The notes beneath the pieces were generated by a model. That model saw only the letters and a program-made list of their open reading frames with translations, did not search any database and was not told the DNA's origin. Below, piece by piece: positions 9,037 through 17,520 of a stretch of 64,000 nucleotides of DNA. Both the position numbers and the translations under genes were made by a program. The stretch is taken from assembly GCF_900168115.1 (NCBI RefSeq), contig NZ_FUZC01000011.1:62001-126000 (forward strand), read 5' to 3'. The stretch comes from Salegentibacter salinarum. GTDB taxonomy: Bacteria > Bacteroidota > Bacteroidia > Flavobacteriales > Flavobacteriaceae. Positions within the stretch are counted from its first letter, which is position 1. Each line of letters begins with the position of its first letter.

Positions 9037-9744
9037 TTATAAATTAACTTTTGTACCTATTCTTTCACCGGTCACTACTTTTAGAAGGTTTCCGGGGGTA
9101 TTCATATCAAAAACAATTATTGGTAGTTCGTTTTCCTGGCTTAAGGTGAACGCCGTGGTATCCATTACTTTTAGGCCTTTTCTAATCACATCGTCAAAAG
9201 AAATAAAATCGAATTTTGTGGCTTTCTTATCCTTTTCAGGATCGGCATTGTAAATTCCGTCTACGCGTGTTCCTTTTAAAATAACATCGGCGTGAATTTC
9301 AATAGCTCTTAAAACTGCGGCAGAATCTGTGGTGAAATAAGGATTTCCGGTTCCGCCTCCAAAAATTACCACGCGGCCTTTTTCTAAATGGCGCATGGCT
9401 TTTCTTCTAATAAAAGGTTCAGCAACTTCATTGATTTTTATAGCCGATTGCAGCCTGGTTTGAACTCCGGCATCTTCCAGCGCACTTTGTAAAGCTAAAC
9501 CGTTAATTACCGTAGCAAGCATTCCCATATGGTCTCCCTGCACCCTATCCATTCCTTTACTGGCTCCGGCCACTCCTCTAAAGATATTTCCGCCGCCAAT
9601 AACAATGGCTACTTCTATTCCCTTATCGATCACTTGTTTAATCTCTTCGGCATATTCTGCCAACCGATCAGGATCTATGCCGTATTGGCGTTGTCCCATT
9701 AATGCTTCTCCCGATAATTTTAATAGTATTCTCTTGTAATGCAT
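9037..9744 (-). CDS. pyrH: UMP kinase
   Basis: Phosphorylates UMP to UDP in pyrimidine nucleotide synthesis; hexameric and of the amino-acid kinase fold. Visible motifs are KLSGEALMG at the N-terminus (phosphate binding), [11 protein letters not shown] (glycine-rich loop), and the [17 protein letters not shown] segment near the C-terminal half. Length 235 aa is normal. It is the first gene of a pyrH-frr unit and has a well-placed -7 box at 9767-9774, 22 bp before the ATG. Confidence 0.97.
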   Translation of the reverse strand: MHYKRILLKLSGEALMGQRQYGIDPDRLAEYAEEIKQVIDKGIEVAIVIGGGNIFRGVAGASKGMDRVQGDHMGMLATVINGLALQSALEDAGVQTRLQSAIKINEVAEPFIRRKAMRHLEKGRVVIFGGGTGNPYFTTDSAAVLRAIEIHADVILKGTRVDGIYNADPEKDKKATKFDFISFDDVIRKGLKVMDTTAFTLSQENELPIIVFDMNTPGNLLKVVTGERIGTKVNL

Positions 9745-9766
9745 AGCCTTTTTGTAGTGATTGGTG

Positions 9767-9774
9767 CAAATATA
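9767..9774 (-). promoter_or_regulatory. -7 promoter box of pyrH-frr
   Basis: Leftward TATATTTG matches the Bacteroidota -7 consensus TAnnTTTG. It sits 22 bp upstream of the pyrH ATG. A clear -33 TTTG is not present; a TTTTAC-like stretch is at about the right distance. Confidence 0.6.
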
Positions 9775-9931
9775 GGTAATATCTTAAATTGTAAAATAAC
9801 ATATTCACAATCAATCTTCCGCTAATTACTGATTTTTTTATTGGAGTCTAAGTTTCATTTCAGTTAAAATTTTATGAGTTTATTTTAAAATGTCAAGCAT
9901 GGATTAAGATTACAAATGGCTAGGTTTTTGC

Positions 9932-9939
9932 TATCTTTG
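9932..9939 (+). promoter_or_regulatory. -7 promoter box of the membrane zinc protease gene
   Basis: TATCTTTG matches TAnnTTTG and ends 22 bp before the ATG at 9962. I do not see a good -33 box at 19 bp. Confidence 0.6.
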
Positions 9940-9961
9940 GATTAACAAAACAGAGAAGAAA

Positions 9962-10648
9962 ATGTTAGGATATTATGTTATAGCAGGACTCATTTTTATA
10001 GTGAGTTTATATGTAAGCAATAAATTAAAGAGTAAGTTTAAAAAATACTCTGAAGTGCATTTGCAAAACGGTATGAGCGGAAAAGAGCTCGCCGAGAAAA
10101 TGTTACGGGACAATAATATTACCGATGTAAAAGTAATTTCCACCCCCGGAATGTTGACAGATCATTATAATCCGCAGAAAAAAACCATTAATCTGTCTGA
10201 AGGGGTTTACAGCCAGCGAAATGCTGCAGCCGCTGCCGTGGCAACACACGAAACAGGTCACGCCATTCAGCACGCTAATGCTTATAGCTGGTTAACCATG
10301 AGAAGCCAGTTAGTGCCGGTGGTAAGCGTGGCTTCAAGATTTTCACAATGGGTGATTTTTGGAGGATTAATCTTAATGGCCACTACTGCCCTTGGAAGTA
10401 CTATATTGCTTATTGGAATTATCATGTTTGGAATGGGAACTTTATTCAGTTTTATAACTTTACCGGTAGAGTATGATGCGAGTAAACGCGCTCTAGCCTG
10501 GTTGGAAACCGAAAATATGGTTTCTGGTCCAGAACATGAAGCTGCCGAAGATTCCCTCAAATGGGCCGCAAGAACTTATGTTGTTGCCGCCGTTGGTTCT
10601 TTAGCCACTTTACTTTACTTCCTTAGTATTTATATGGGAAGAGATTAA
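9962..10648 (+). CDS. YugP-type neutral zinc metallopeptidase, membrane-bound
   Basis: Putative membrane zinc protease of the YugP family (Zn_peptidase_2). An N-terminal helix (residues 3-20) anchors it. The zinc-binding motif HETGH is at 96-100 and is followed by AIQHA. Three more hydrophobic segments follow (about 112-135, 140-160 and 205-222), and the glutamate-containing stretch PVEYDASKRAL is the usual third-ligand region. Length 228 aa is typical. The gene is monocistronic, with a -7 box upstream and a bidirectional terminator downstream. Physiological substrates of this family are poorly known. Confidence 0.87.
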   Translation: MLGYYVIAGLIFIVSLYVSNKLKSKFKKYSEVHLQNGMSGKELAEKMLRDNNITDVKVISTPGMLTDHYNPQKKTINLSEGVYSQRNAAAAAVATHETGHAIQHANAYSWLTMRSQLVPVVSVASRFSQWVIFGGLILMATTALGSTILLIGIIMFGMGTLFSFITLPVEYDASKRALAWLETENMVSGPEHEAAEDSLKWAARTYVVAAVGSLATLLYFLSIYMGRD

Positions 10649-10683
10649 TATTGAAAATATTCTACGGAAAATTTTATAAAAGA

Positions 10684-10713
10684 AAACCCGCTTCAGCTGA
10701 AGCGGGTTTTTTA
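10684..10713. terminator. Bidirectional terminator between the zinc protease and ferritin genes
   Basis: AAACCCGCTTCAG (10684-10696) is followed at once by its exact reverse complement CTGAAGCGGGTTT (10697-10709) and more T. It lies between the convergent protease and ferritin genes and would work in both directions. Confidence 0.85.
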
Positions 10714-10719
10714 TTGTAG

Positions 10720-10747
10720 TTAGATCCCGAAATAAATTCAGGATAAT
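10720..10747. repeat. Half copy of dispersed repeat family A
   Basis: TTAGATCCCGAAATAAATTC followed by AGGATAATG matches the right arm of family A (compare 1593-1622 and 63561-63588). No left arm is present. It sits just inside the ferritin 3-prime flank. Confidence 0.55.
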
Positions 10748-10757
10748 GCTGTTAGTT

Positions 10758-11288
10758 TTATTCTGTACTTTTATTTCTAATTTGCGGAATACGCTCATCC
10801 AGTAATTTAAGGCCCAGGCCTTCAGTGCCCATAAGATCAAATAACTCTAGCGCACGGCGCATTGTTTGCTCTTCTTCCATTTGTTCTGCTATAAACCACT
10901 GTAGAAAATATTCGGTGGTATAATCGTTTAGCTTTCGGCATTTTCCTACAATATTGTGAATTGATTTGGTGATAGCAATTTCCTGGTCTAAAGCAGTTTC
11001 AAAGATTTCCTCCAAAGATTTGAAATCGTGGTTTACGCCACTAACTTCAGGAGAATAAGCGGTACCGCCGTTATCGTTAATAAATCTAAAGATCTTCATC
11101 ATATGCTCTCTTTCTTCTGCAGCCTGCTCGTAAAAGAAATCGGCGCTATTAGAAAGGGCATTGTGATCGCACCAGGATGCCATAGCTAAATAAGCTGATG
11201 ACGAGTGTGCTTCTTTTTCAATTTGTTTATTTAAAAGATCCATTACATCTACATGGATACTCAAATTTTGTCTTACTAAATCTTTCAT
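10758..11288 (-). CDS. Ferritin (iron storage)
   Basis: Four-helix-bundle iron-storage protein, 176 aa, of the bacterial non-haem ferritin type (FtnA-like). Ferroxidase ligands can be placed: E26 with Y33 in EAHSSSAY, E59 and H62 in EREH, then a further glutamate in helix C (EIFETALDQE) and EQMEEEQTMRRALELFDLM in helix D. It oxidises Fe(II) and stores it as a ferric mineral in the cytoplasm. It stands alone, with a hairpin-containing leader upstream (11340-11390) and a shared terminator downstream. I see no haem-binding methionine of the bacterioferritin type, so plain ferritin is preferred. Confidence 0.93.
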   Translation of the reverse strand: MKDLVRQNLSIHVDVMDLLNKQIEKEAHSSSAYLAMASWCDHNALSNSADFFYEQAAEEREHMMKIFRFINDNGGTAYSPEVSGVNHDFKSLEEIFETALDQEIAITKSIHNIVGKCRKLNDYTTEYFLQWFIAEQMEEEQTMRRALELFDLMGTEGLGLKLLDERIPQIRNKSTE

Positions 11289-11339
11289 TTCTTTATATTT
11301 TAACTCTATAGCGGCTTGGTACAGGTCTAATTCATTGCC

Positions 11340-11390
11340 TTATACCTCGCCAACTTTTGCTACCGGCATCATACCGGTTTTATTAGTCAT
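11340..11390 (-). other. Ferritin upstream leader with a 16-codon ORF and hairpin
   Basis: Between the ferritin gene and its upstream neighbour, the leftward strand carries ATG ... TAA encoding MTNKTGMMPVAKVGEV. The palindrome ACCGG-TATGATG-CCGGT (11362-11378) lies inside it. The stop is 51 bp before the ferritin ATG. Whether it is translated is unknown; it could be part of the 5-prime leader. Confidence 0.3.
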
Positions 11391-11467
11391 TTTCTATAAA
11401 ATTAGCCAAATAGAGACTAACAACCTAATTGTGTATAGAATTTAGAAGTAGTCTAAAGTGAAATAGA

Positions 11468-11782
11468 TTAAACTGAAGTGGTAAGCAGGGAATTTAGTTC
11501 TAGCATAGCGAAAGAACCGGTAATAAATTCTTTAAGGTCTATGCATTCTAAGGTATTAAAAACAAAAAAGTGTTGCCGATTGCAAAGCATAAGCATTTCC
11601 AACCCGTGATGGTTTTGCCCGTTAAAATGGGAATCAAGGTTTATTTCCTTAACCTGTTGTCTAAAGGCTAAAAACTGGCAAAAACCCAGCTGAATGGTTT
11701 TATGCGGAAATTCAATGAAAAAGCACCGTTGCTTATCACATTGATAAGAAGTAAAGAATTGAGATTGGTGTAATACTTTCAT
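11468..11782 (-). CDS. Uncharacterised small protein, 104 aa
   Basis: I do not recognise the family with certainty. The product is soluble, without signal peptide or membrane helix, and rich in phenylalanine, cysteine and histidine in its first two-thirds (QCDKQRCFFIEF, FCQFLAF, LCNRQHFFVF). It ends LELNSLLTTSV. It lies between ferritin and an Lrp regulator on the same strand, with more than 150 bp before ferritin, so it is probably a separate unit. The coding frame is open across the whole interval, and the codon use resembles its neighbours. A metal-related role is a guess from the Cys/His content and neighbouring ferritin. Confidence 0.6.
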   Translation of the reverse strand: MKVLHQSQFFTSYQCDKQRCFFIEFPHKTIQLGFCQFLAFRQQVKEINLDSHFNGQNHHGLEMLMLCNRQHFFVFNTLECIDLKEFITGSFAMLELNSLLTTSV

Positions 11783-11825
11783 GCTGCCGCCAAAATTAAT
11801 TCTTATTTAGAATAAATCCAAAGAA

Positions 11826-12296
11826 TTAAATTTTGATTTGCCTTTTTATTTGCTGATTTAACGAAATAAAGGTTTCTGTTCTCGAAACCCCTTCTATAGC
11901 CTGGATATCTTTATTGAGCACATTCATTAAATGCTCGTTATCCCTGCACAATATTTTAATAAAAATAGACCAGTTTCCTGTGGTGTAGTGGCACTCAATT
12001 ACTTCGGGAATTTGGCTGAGTTGTTTTACAGCCTGCGGATTACTAACCGCCTTATCCAAATATACCCCCACAAAGGCCATGGTTTTATAACCAAGCATGC
12101 GGGGGTTTATCATAAGTTTAGAGCCTTCAATTAAACCTGCTTTCTCCAGTTTACGTAACCGCTGGTGAACTGCTGCTCCGGTAATCCCAATATTCCTGGC
12201 AATTTCAAGGATAGATTTTTTGGCATCTTCCATTAAGAAATTCAGGATGGTCTTATCTATACCATCTATAACAACAGTTTCATTTACAACTTTCAT
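11826..12296 (-). CDS. Lrp/AsnC family transcriptional regulator
   Basis: DNA-binding regulator that responds to amino acids. Residues about 10-60 form the winged helix-turn-helix (ILEIARNIGITGAAVHQRLRKLEKAGLIEG). Residues about 70-150 are the RAM ligand-binding and oligomerisation domain (AFVGVYLDKA ... ECHYTTGNWSIFIKILCRD). Length 156 aa is normal. It lies 51 bp downstream of the saccharopine dehydrogenase-like gene on the same strand, so regulation of lysine or related amino acid metabolism is plausible but inferred only from position. Confidence 0.92.
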   Translation of the reverse strand: MKVVNETVVIDGIDKTILNFLMEDAKKSILEIARNIGITGAAVHQRLRKLEKAGLIEGSKLMINPRMLGYKTMAFVGVYLDKAVSNPQAVKQLSQIPEVIECHYTTGNWSIFIKILCRDNEHLMNVLNKDIQAIEGVSRTETFISLNQQIKRQIKI

Positions 12297-12347
12297 CTGG
12301 GAGGTTTATTAGTTAAAGAGCTAAAGTAGCAAATTGAATTCAAAAAT

Positions 12348-13721
12348 TTAATTTCCCACCTCTCCAAAAGGGTTGTAGCCCAAATATTCAGTCTCTTTTT
12401 CTTTAAAAATAATATCGTGTTTCTCTAATTCTTTAAGGATGGGTTCATAAACCTCTTTCTTAATAGGAAGCTGAACGCCGGGTGTGGTAATTTCGCCCTT
12501 TAAAATTTTTAAAGTAGCAATTGCCACTGGAAGCCCAACCGTTTTTGCCATCGCGGTTTCAGTTTGGTCTTTCCCGATATGCACCATGGTTGCGTCTATC
12601 TGTTTTTTCTCACCATTTAATTCGTAACCAAATTTATGGTACATCACAATCATATCTTTATCATCTGGCGCGAGGCTCCATTTGTCCATTAAAATCTTTT
12701 GCAGGGCTTGGGCAGGCGTGGCATTTTTAATTCCTATTTTTTTGTCTTTATTAAATAAATCCAGCTCCAATAGTTTTTCCCACATGACATCGTCCTGATC
12801 TATCTTCAGGTTATGCCGAAGTTTAAGTTCTACAGTATCGGTAGGTGAATAAGGGAGAAAGGAATTCACAAAATCGCGATAGCTCATATTTTCTGAATCT
12901 TTCATAGTAAAGCTATCGTCGGTCATTCCAAGCTGAACAAACATATTCCACGCCCGGCTGAAGCCAACCCTTCTGATGGTACCGCGGTACAAGGTAAGTA
13001 CGTCTTCCAGACCGTAAATACTCATATAATCCAGCGAATTTCTATTGGCATAACCTTCAAATTTACCGTAACCTTCGATGTGCAGGAATTCGGTTCTTCT
13101 AAATAGACGGTGATATGGAATGTATTTGTATTTTCCTTCCTGAATAAATTCGGCTACACCGCCTTGCCCCGCAACTACAACATTCCTGGGATTCCAGGTA
13201 AATTTGTAGTTCCATAAATTGGTATCACTTTCAGGAGCAACGAGGCCGCCGGTAAAAGATTCAAATAAAAGTAAATTTCCGCCTTTATCCCGGATACGGT
13301 CTATAACCTGCATCGCACTCATATGGTCAATCCCGGGATCAACCCCAATTTCATTCATAAATATGAGTCCGTTTTCCTTTACTTCTTCATCTAAAGCTTT
13401 CATTTCTTTACTAATATAAGAAGCGGTCACCATATTCTTTTTGAACTTCACGCAGGCTTTGGCAACTTCAATATGAAATCTCGCCGGAAGCATGGAAATT
13501 ACGATATCTGCACTTTTAACTGCATTTTCCCTGCTTTCAGCACTAAAAACATCTAAATGAAAAGCTTCGCAATGCTGTTTGCTTCCGCAGGCATTTTTAG
13601 CATTTTCAAGCTCAATATCTCCAATTCTTAAAAAGAGATCTTCGGTCCCGGCTTTGGACAAAAGATGATCGATTAGGACAGAAGTAGATTTTCCCGCCCC
13701 GATTATTAAAATGTTGTTCAT
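12348..13721 (-). CDS. Saccharopine dehydrogenase family protein (Lys9-like)
   Basis: NAD(P)-dependent oxidoreductase. The N-terminal Rossmann motif is ILIIGAGKSTSVLIDHL (residues 4-20), and the phrase MNEIGVDPGIDHMSAMQVID (about 122-141) is characteristic of saccharopine reductase/dehydrogenase. The C-terminal part (FTGGLVAPESDTNLWNYKFTWNPRNVV) matches the saccharopine dehydrogenase C-terminal domain. Length 457 aa fits. In eukaryotes this enzyme works in lysine metabolism; in Bacteroidota the precise substrate is not established to my knowledge. An Lrp regulator follows on the same strand. Confidence 0.88.
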   Translation of the reverse strand: MNNILIIGAGKSTSVLIDHLLSKAGTEDLFLRIGDIELENAKNACGSKQHCEAFHLDVFSAESRENAVKSADIVISMLPARFHIEVAKACVKFKKNMVTASYISKEMKALDEEVKENGLIFMNEIGVDPGIDHMSAMQVIDRIRDKGGNLLLFESFTGGLVAPESDTNLWNYKFTWNPRNVVVAGQGGVAEFIQEGKYKYIPYHRLFRRTEFLHIEGYGKFEGYANRNSLDYMSIYGLEDVLTLYRGTIRRVGFSRAWNMFVQLGMTDDSFTMKDSENMSYRDFVNSFLPYSPTDTVELKLRHNLKIDQDDVMWEKLLELDLFNKDKKIGIKNATPAQALQKILMDKWSLAPDDKDMIVMYHKFGYELNGEKKQIDATMVHIGKDQTETAMAKTVGLPVAIATLKILKGEITTPGVQLPIKKEVYEPILKELEKHDIIFKEKETEYLGYNPFGEVGN

Positions 13722-13789
13722 AAAATAAATTAGTTTTGTGTAGTTGTTTACGAATGTATTAAATCTTTAACTCATAAAAAATAACCCAA

Positions 13790-14179
13790 ATGAATAGGAA
13801 ATTTTTAATAACAGGGGTAATTTTTGGACTTTTAGCGGTAATAATTGGTGCTTTTGGTGCACATGGTTTAAAACCGCTACTAGATGAAACAGCCAGGGAA
13901 TCTTTTGAAACCGGAGTAAAATATCAAATGTATCATGGCTTATTGTTACTTTTTATAGGAGGTTTTAAAATGCATTCATTTCGCTTTCAAAAACCAATAT
14001 TTTTTCTGCTTTTATTTGGCGTAATTTGCTTTTCTGGATCTATATATTTACTCGCTACGAATAATTTAACAACTATAGATTTTACGGGTATTGCATTAGT
14101 CACCCCTCTGGGAGGCACGCTATTAATAGCCGCATGGATTTTTTTACTGGTAGAATTTGTAAAAATAAAGACGAAATAA
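13790..14179 (+). CDS. DUF423 small membrane protein
   Basis: A 129-aa inner-membrane protein with four hydrophobic helices (about 5-23, 45-60, 68-87 and 98-122). The signature FGAHGLKPLLDE (residues 22-33) and VKYQMYHGLLLLFIG identify the DUF423/YwdK family. The role is unknown. It is read divergently from the saccharopine dehydrogenase-like gene and followed by pckA after 75 bp containing a promoter box. Confidence 0.88.
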   Translation: MNRKFLITGVIFGLLAVIIGAFGAHGLKPLLDETARESFETGVKYQMYHGLLLLFIGGFKMHSFRFQKPIFFLLLFGVICFSGSIYLLATNNLTTIDFTGIALVTPLGGTLLIAAWIFLLVEFVKIKTK

Positions 14180-14216
14180 TTTAAGAAAGTTTAGCAGTTT
14201 ATCTGTATAAGATTTA

Positions 14217-14224
14217 TAATTTTG
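14217..14224 (+). promoter_or_regulatory. -7 promoter box of pckA
   Basis: TAATTTTG matches TAnnTTTG and ends 30 bp before the pckA ATG. No convincing -33 TTTG is at 19 bp, so this is a moderate-confidence call. Confidence 0.5.
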
Positions 14225-14254
14225 TACTCATAACAAACCACACACTTTAAATTT

Positions 14255-15856
14255 ATGTTTGCAAACACCCAAACTACGAAAACGATTTCGTTAGAAAGCT
14301 ACGGGATCAAAAATGCAACGGTACATTACCAGTTATCTCCTGAAGAACTTCATTACGATACTTTAGAACATGGCCTTGGTACCGAAACAAATTCTGGCGC
14401 CTTAGCTATTAACACTGGAGCTTTTACCGGTAGATCTCCAAAAGATCGTTTTATTGTAAAAGATGAAATCACCTGCGACAAAGTTTGGTGGGGAGATATC
14501 AATATTCCGTTTGATGTTGCCAAGTTCGATAAACTTTACGATAAGGTTGCCGAGTACCTATCTAATAAGGAAATCTACGCTCGCGATGCCTATGCTTGTG
14601 CCGAAGAAAAATACCGCTTAAATATTAGGGTGGTAAGTGAATATCCCTGGTCTAATATGTTTGCATATAATATGTTTTTAAGGCCGGAAGAAAATGAGCT
14701 TGAAAACTTCAAGGAAGAATGGCTAATTCTGAACGCTCCCGGTTTCAAGGCAGATCCTGAAGTAGACGGCACGCGCCAGGAAAATTTTGCTATTCTTAAT
14801 TTCAGTAAGAAAATTGCTTTAATTGGAGGAACCGGTTATACCGGGGAGATTAAAAAAGGAATATTTTCAGCCTTAAACTTTATACTTCCGGTATATAAAA
14901 ATACGCTGCCCATGCATTGCTCGGCGAATGTTGGGGAAGATGGTGATACCGCAATATTTTTCGGACTTTCAGGTACGGGGAAAACCACTTTATCTGCAGA
15001 TCCTAACAGAAAATTAATCGGAGACGATGAACACGGTTGGACCAAGGAAAACACAATTTTTAATTTTGAAGGAGGCTGTTACGCTAAAGTAATTAATCTT
15101 ACTGAAGAAAACGAACCCGATATTTACCGTGCAATCAAGCCGGGGGCTATTCTGGAAAATGTAATCCTGGATGATGAGGGGAATGTTGATTTTTCTGACA
15201 CCAGTATTACCCAAAATACAAGAGTTAGTTACCCTATTCATCATATAGATAACATTCAAGTGCCTTCAGTAGGTGAAAATCCTAAGAATATATTCTTTTT
15301 AACGGCTGATGCTTTTGGGGTTTTACCTCCAATAAGTAAACTTACACCCGGCCAGGCGGCTTATCATTTTATTAGTGGTTATACCGCAAAAGTGGCAGGG
15401 ACCGAGGCCGGGATTGATGAACCCGTACCAAGTTTCTCAGCTTGTTTTGGTGCGCCTTTTATGCCTTTGCATCCTACCAAATATGCCGAAATGCTAAGCG
15501 CTAAAATGAAAGAAGCAGGAGTAAATGTTTGGTTAATTAATACTGGGTGGACCGGCGGACCTTATGGAACAGGAAGCCGGATGAAATTGAAATTCACCCG
15601 TGCAATGATTAGCGCTGCGCTAAATGGCGACTTAAAAGATGCTGAATTTAATACACATAATATGTTTGGCCTGCAAATGCCATTAAATTGTCCTAATGTT
15701 CCTGCGGAAGTTTTAAATCCCAGAAACACCTGGAAAGACACTGCAGCTTACGATAGAAAAGCAGGGGAGTTGGCAAATTCCTTTAAAAAGAACTTTGAAA
15801 AGTTTGAAGCATATGCTAATGATGAAATTATGGCCGGCGGGCCAACTTCCTCCTAG
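14255..15856 (+). CDS. pckA: Phosphoenolpyruvate carboxykinase (ATP)
   Basis: Converts oxaloacetate and ATP to phosphoenolpyruvate, CO2 and ADP; entry step of gluconeogenesis. Kinase-1a motif GLSGTGKTTLS is at 237-247, followed by the GDDEHGW metal-binding region. FTGRSPKDRF (residues 57-66) and RVSYPIHHI are the substrate-binding segments of the ATP-dependent type. Length 533 aa is typical for the ATP form; the GTP form is longer and unlike it. It is monocistronic, with a strong terminator at 15886-15919. Confidence 0.97.
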   Translation: MFANTQTTKTISLESYGIKNATVHYQLSPEELHYDTLEHGLGTETNSGALAINTGAFTGRSPKDRFIVKDEITCDKVWWGDINIPFDVAKFDKLYDKVAEYLSNKEIYARDAYACAEEKYRLNIRVVSEYPWSNMFAYNMFLRPEENELENFKEEWLILNAPGFKADPEVDGTRQENFAILNFSKKIALIGGTGYTGEIKKGIFSALNFILPVYKNTLPMHCSANVGEDGDTAIFFGLSGTGKTTLSADPNRKLIGDDEHGWTKENTIFNFEGGCYAKVINLTEENEPDIYRAIKPGAILENVILDDEGNVDFSDTSITQNTRVSYPIHHIDNIQVPSVGENPKNIFFLTADAFGVLPPISKLTPGQAAYHFISGYTAKVAGTEAGIDEPVPSFSACFGAPFMPLHPTKYAEMLSAKMKEAGVNVWLINTGWTGGPYGTGSRMKLKFTRAMISAALNGDLKDAEFNTHNMFGLQMPLNCPNVPAEVLNPRNTWKDTAAYDRKAGELANSFKKNFEKFEAYANDEIMAGGPTSS

Positions 15857-15885
15857 CATTATTTTTAATTAGTTAATTGATTCAA

Positions 15886-15919
15886 AAAAATCCGGTGTAA
15901 AGTGCACCGGATTTTTTAT
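15886..15919 (+). terminator. Rho-independent terminator of pckA
   Basis: AATCCGGTG (15889-15897) pairs with CACCGGATT (15905-15913), then a T-rich tail. It starts about 30 bp after the pckA stop. Confidence 0.88.
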
Positions 15920-15982
15920 TTAAAAAATATAAATGGAAGGTAATCTTAATTCACTAAGTGAGGTTTAAAATTCTTCTATGAA

Positions 15983-16729
15983 TTATTTTTTGTTTGCTTC
16001 CGCAATATATTTTTGCAGGGCCATCGTCATAGATGGTGTATCTGGAGTTGGCGCTTTAATATTTACGGTTAAACCGTGTTCTTTAGCGGCCTTTATTGTG
16101 GTATTGCCAAACACTGCAATTTTAGTTTCTTTCTGCTCAAAATCTGGGAAATTCTCAAATAAAGATTTGATTCCGCTTGGGCTAAAGAATACCAGGATGT
16201 CATAAGTTACGTCGCGTAGATTAGAAAGGTCACTTACTACAGTTTTATAAAAAGTAGCCTGTTTCCATTCAACACCTAATTTATCTAGTGTTTTAGGTAC
16301 ATCTGGCTTCAGCATATCTGAAGATGGTAATAAAAACTTCTCGTTCTTATATTTCTTAATAAGCGGAGAAAGATCGGCAAAAGTTCTTTTCCCAACATAA
16401 ATTTTCCGCTTGCGGTAAACCACATATTTTTGTAAATAATAAGCTACAGCTTCACTCAAACAAAAGTATTTTAGGGTGTCTGGCACCTTAAAACGCAATT
16501 CTTCGGCAATTCTAAAAAAATGATCAACAGCATTACGGCTGGTAAGAATAATTGCAGAATATTTGGTAAGATCTACTTTTTGCTGGCGTACTTCTTTAGA
16601 AGAGACACCTTCTACGTGAATAAAAGGGATGAAATCAATTTTTACTTTTTGTTTTTCCTCAAGCTCAAAATAAGGAGAGTTCTCTACTTTAGGTTCGGGC
16701 TGGGAAACTAAAATTGTTTTCACTTTCAT
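15983..16729 (-). CDS. hemD: Uroporphyrinogen-III synthase
   Basis: Cyclises hydroxymethylbilane to uroporphyrinogen III in haem synthesis. The 248-aa protein begins VKTILVSQPEPKVENSPYF, has the IDFIPFIHVEG strand and the DLTKYSAIILTSRNAVDHFF helix, and later VKQATFYKTVV-like and DILVFFSPSGIKSLFENF, then IAVFGNTTIKAAKEHGL, the two-domain HemD pattern. HemD sequences diverge strongly; the family assignment rests on these scattered blocks. It is transcribed leftward just after a DUF4271 gene (28 bp apart), as I recall seeing in other Flavobacteriia. Confidence 0.87.
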   Translation of the reverse strand: MKVKTILVSQPEPKVENSPYFELEEKQKVKIDFIPFIHVEGVSSKEVRQQKVDLTKYSAIILTSRNAVDHFFRIAEELRFKVPDTLKYFCLSEAVAYYLQKYVVYRKRKIYVGKRTFADLSPLIKKYKNEKFLLPSSDMLKPDVPKTLDKLGVEWKQATFYKTVVSDLSNLRDVTYDILVFFSPSGIKSLFENFPDFEQKETKIAVFGNTTIKAAKEHGLTVNIKAPTPDTPSMTMALQKYIAEANKK

Positions 16730-16757
16730 ATATCAATACTTTTATTTGGTCCTTAGT

Positions 16758-17360
16758 TTAAATTGTAATTAGCTTGTACAAAATAATATAGGGGGCAATT
16801 TCGAGAGCGCAAAGGTACAAAATAAAATAAAACCAATTGCCAGTAATAAGGGTTTGATTTTCGCGGTAAATCAATAACAGGCTAAAAAAATTGCTTAGGA
16901 CTAAAATACCCAATAAAGTATATAGGGCAAAAGCGGTAGGAGTAAAGGTATAAACGAATATTAAGCTGGGAATTAATAATATAAGTCCTATGAAATTGCG
17001 GTAGCTAATTTTTTGATAGAGGTAAGAATCTATTTGTGGGTCTAAATCAAAGACGTTGCCAACTATCTTTTCCAGCCCAAATTTTAGTAGTACAAAACTG
17101 CCATAAGCGGTGGCAATACGTATAAAAACAAAAGCCGGATTTAAAGTTGTATCCTTCCAAAAGAAACTGAAAAACAGGTAGAAAAGCAGCGAAAAGGAGA
17201 TGAGATGAACAAAAAAAAGCAAAATGTTAAAAGGATGAAAAGCCTTGTTCTTCTTTCCTCTAAACATCATAAATTTGTTAGAGGAAAGCAGTGAAAGAAA
17301 ATCCTCAAAACGTTGTGGATATGCTGTTCTTACAGTAGCCAGTAATAGAAATGCACCCAT
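16758..17360 (-). CDS. DUF4271 integral membrane protein
   Basis: A small inner-membrane protein with about six hydrophobic helices, arginine-rich loops (YPQRFEDFLSLLSSNKF near the start), and the FGLEKIVGNVFDLD segment of the DUF4271 family. Function unknown. The first ATG gives 200 aa, but the open frame continues upstream through residues that read EAIERHIVSLDWITLTL, which look like family sequence, with no ATG, GTG or TTG. The true start may therefore be a rare codon such as CTG at 17412-17414, close to the -7 box at 17431-17438. It precedes hemD on the same strand by 28 bp. Confidence 0.75.
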   Translation of the reverse strand: MGAFLLLATVRTAYPQRFEDFLSLLSSNKFMMFRGKKNKAFHPFNILLFFVHLISFSLLFYLFFSFFWKDTTLNPAFVFIRIATAYGSFVLLKFGLEKIVGNVFDLDPQIDSYLYQKISYRNFIGLILLIPSLIFVYTFTPTAFALYTLLGILVLSNFFSLLLIYRENQTLITGNWFYFILYLCALEIAPYIILYKLITI

Positions 17361-17430
17361 TAACGTTAGGGTGATCCAGTCTAGTGAAACAATATGTCTT
17401 TCTATGGCTTCCAGGATTAAAACTTTTTTG

Positions 17431-17438
17431 CAAATGTA
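17431..17438 (-). promoter_or_regulatory. -7 promoter box of DUF4271-hemD
   Basis: Leftward TACATTTG matches TAnnTTTG. It lies about 70 bp before the annotated ATG at 17360 but under 20 bp from the upstream in-frame codons, which supports a longer protein. Confidence 0.6.
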
Positions 17439-17496
17439 TAATTATTTTGAGGTTAAAACTTGAAGGTGATGCCGCGAAACGAAGATTTAAAATGCA

Positions 17497-17504
17497 TACA
17501 TTTG
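17497..17504 (+). promoter_or_regulatory. -7 promoter box of the mannosyltransferase/dihydroorotase unit
   Basis: TACATTTG matches TAnnTTTG and ends only 16 bp before the ATG at 17521, leaving a very short leader. It is divergent from the box at 17431-17438, with the same eight bases. Confidence 0.6.
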
Positions 17505-17520
17505 TGCAAAAATTGGTAAG

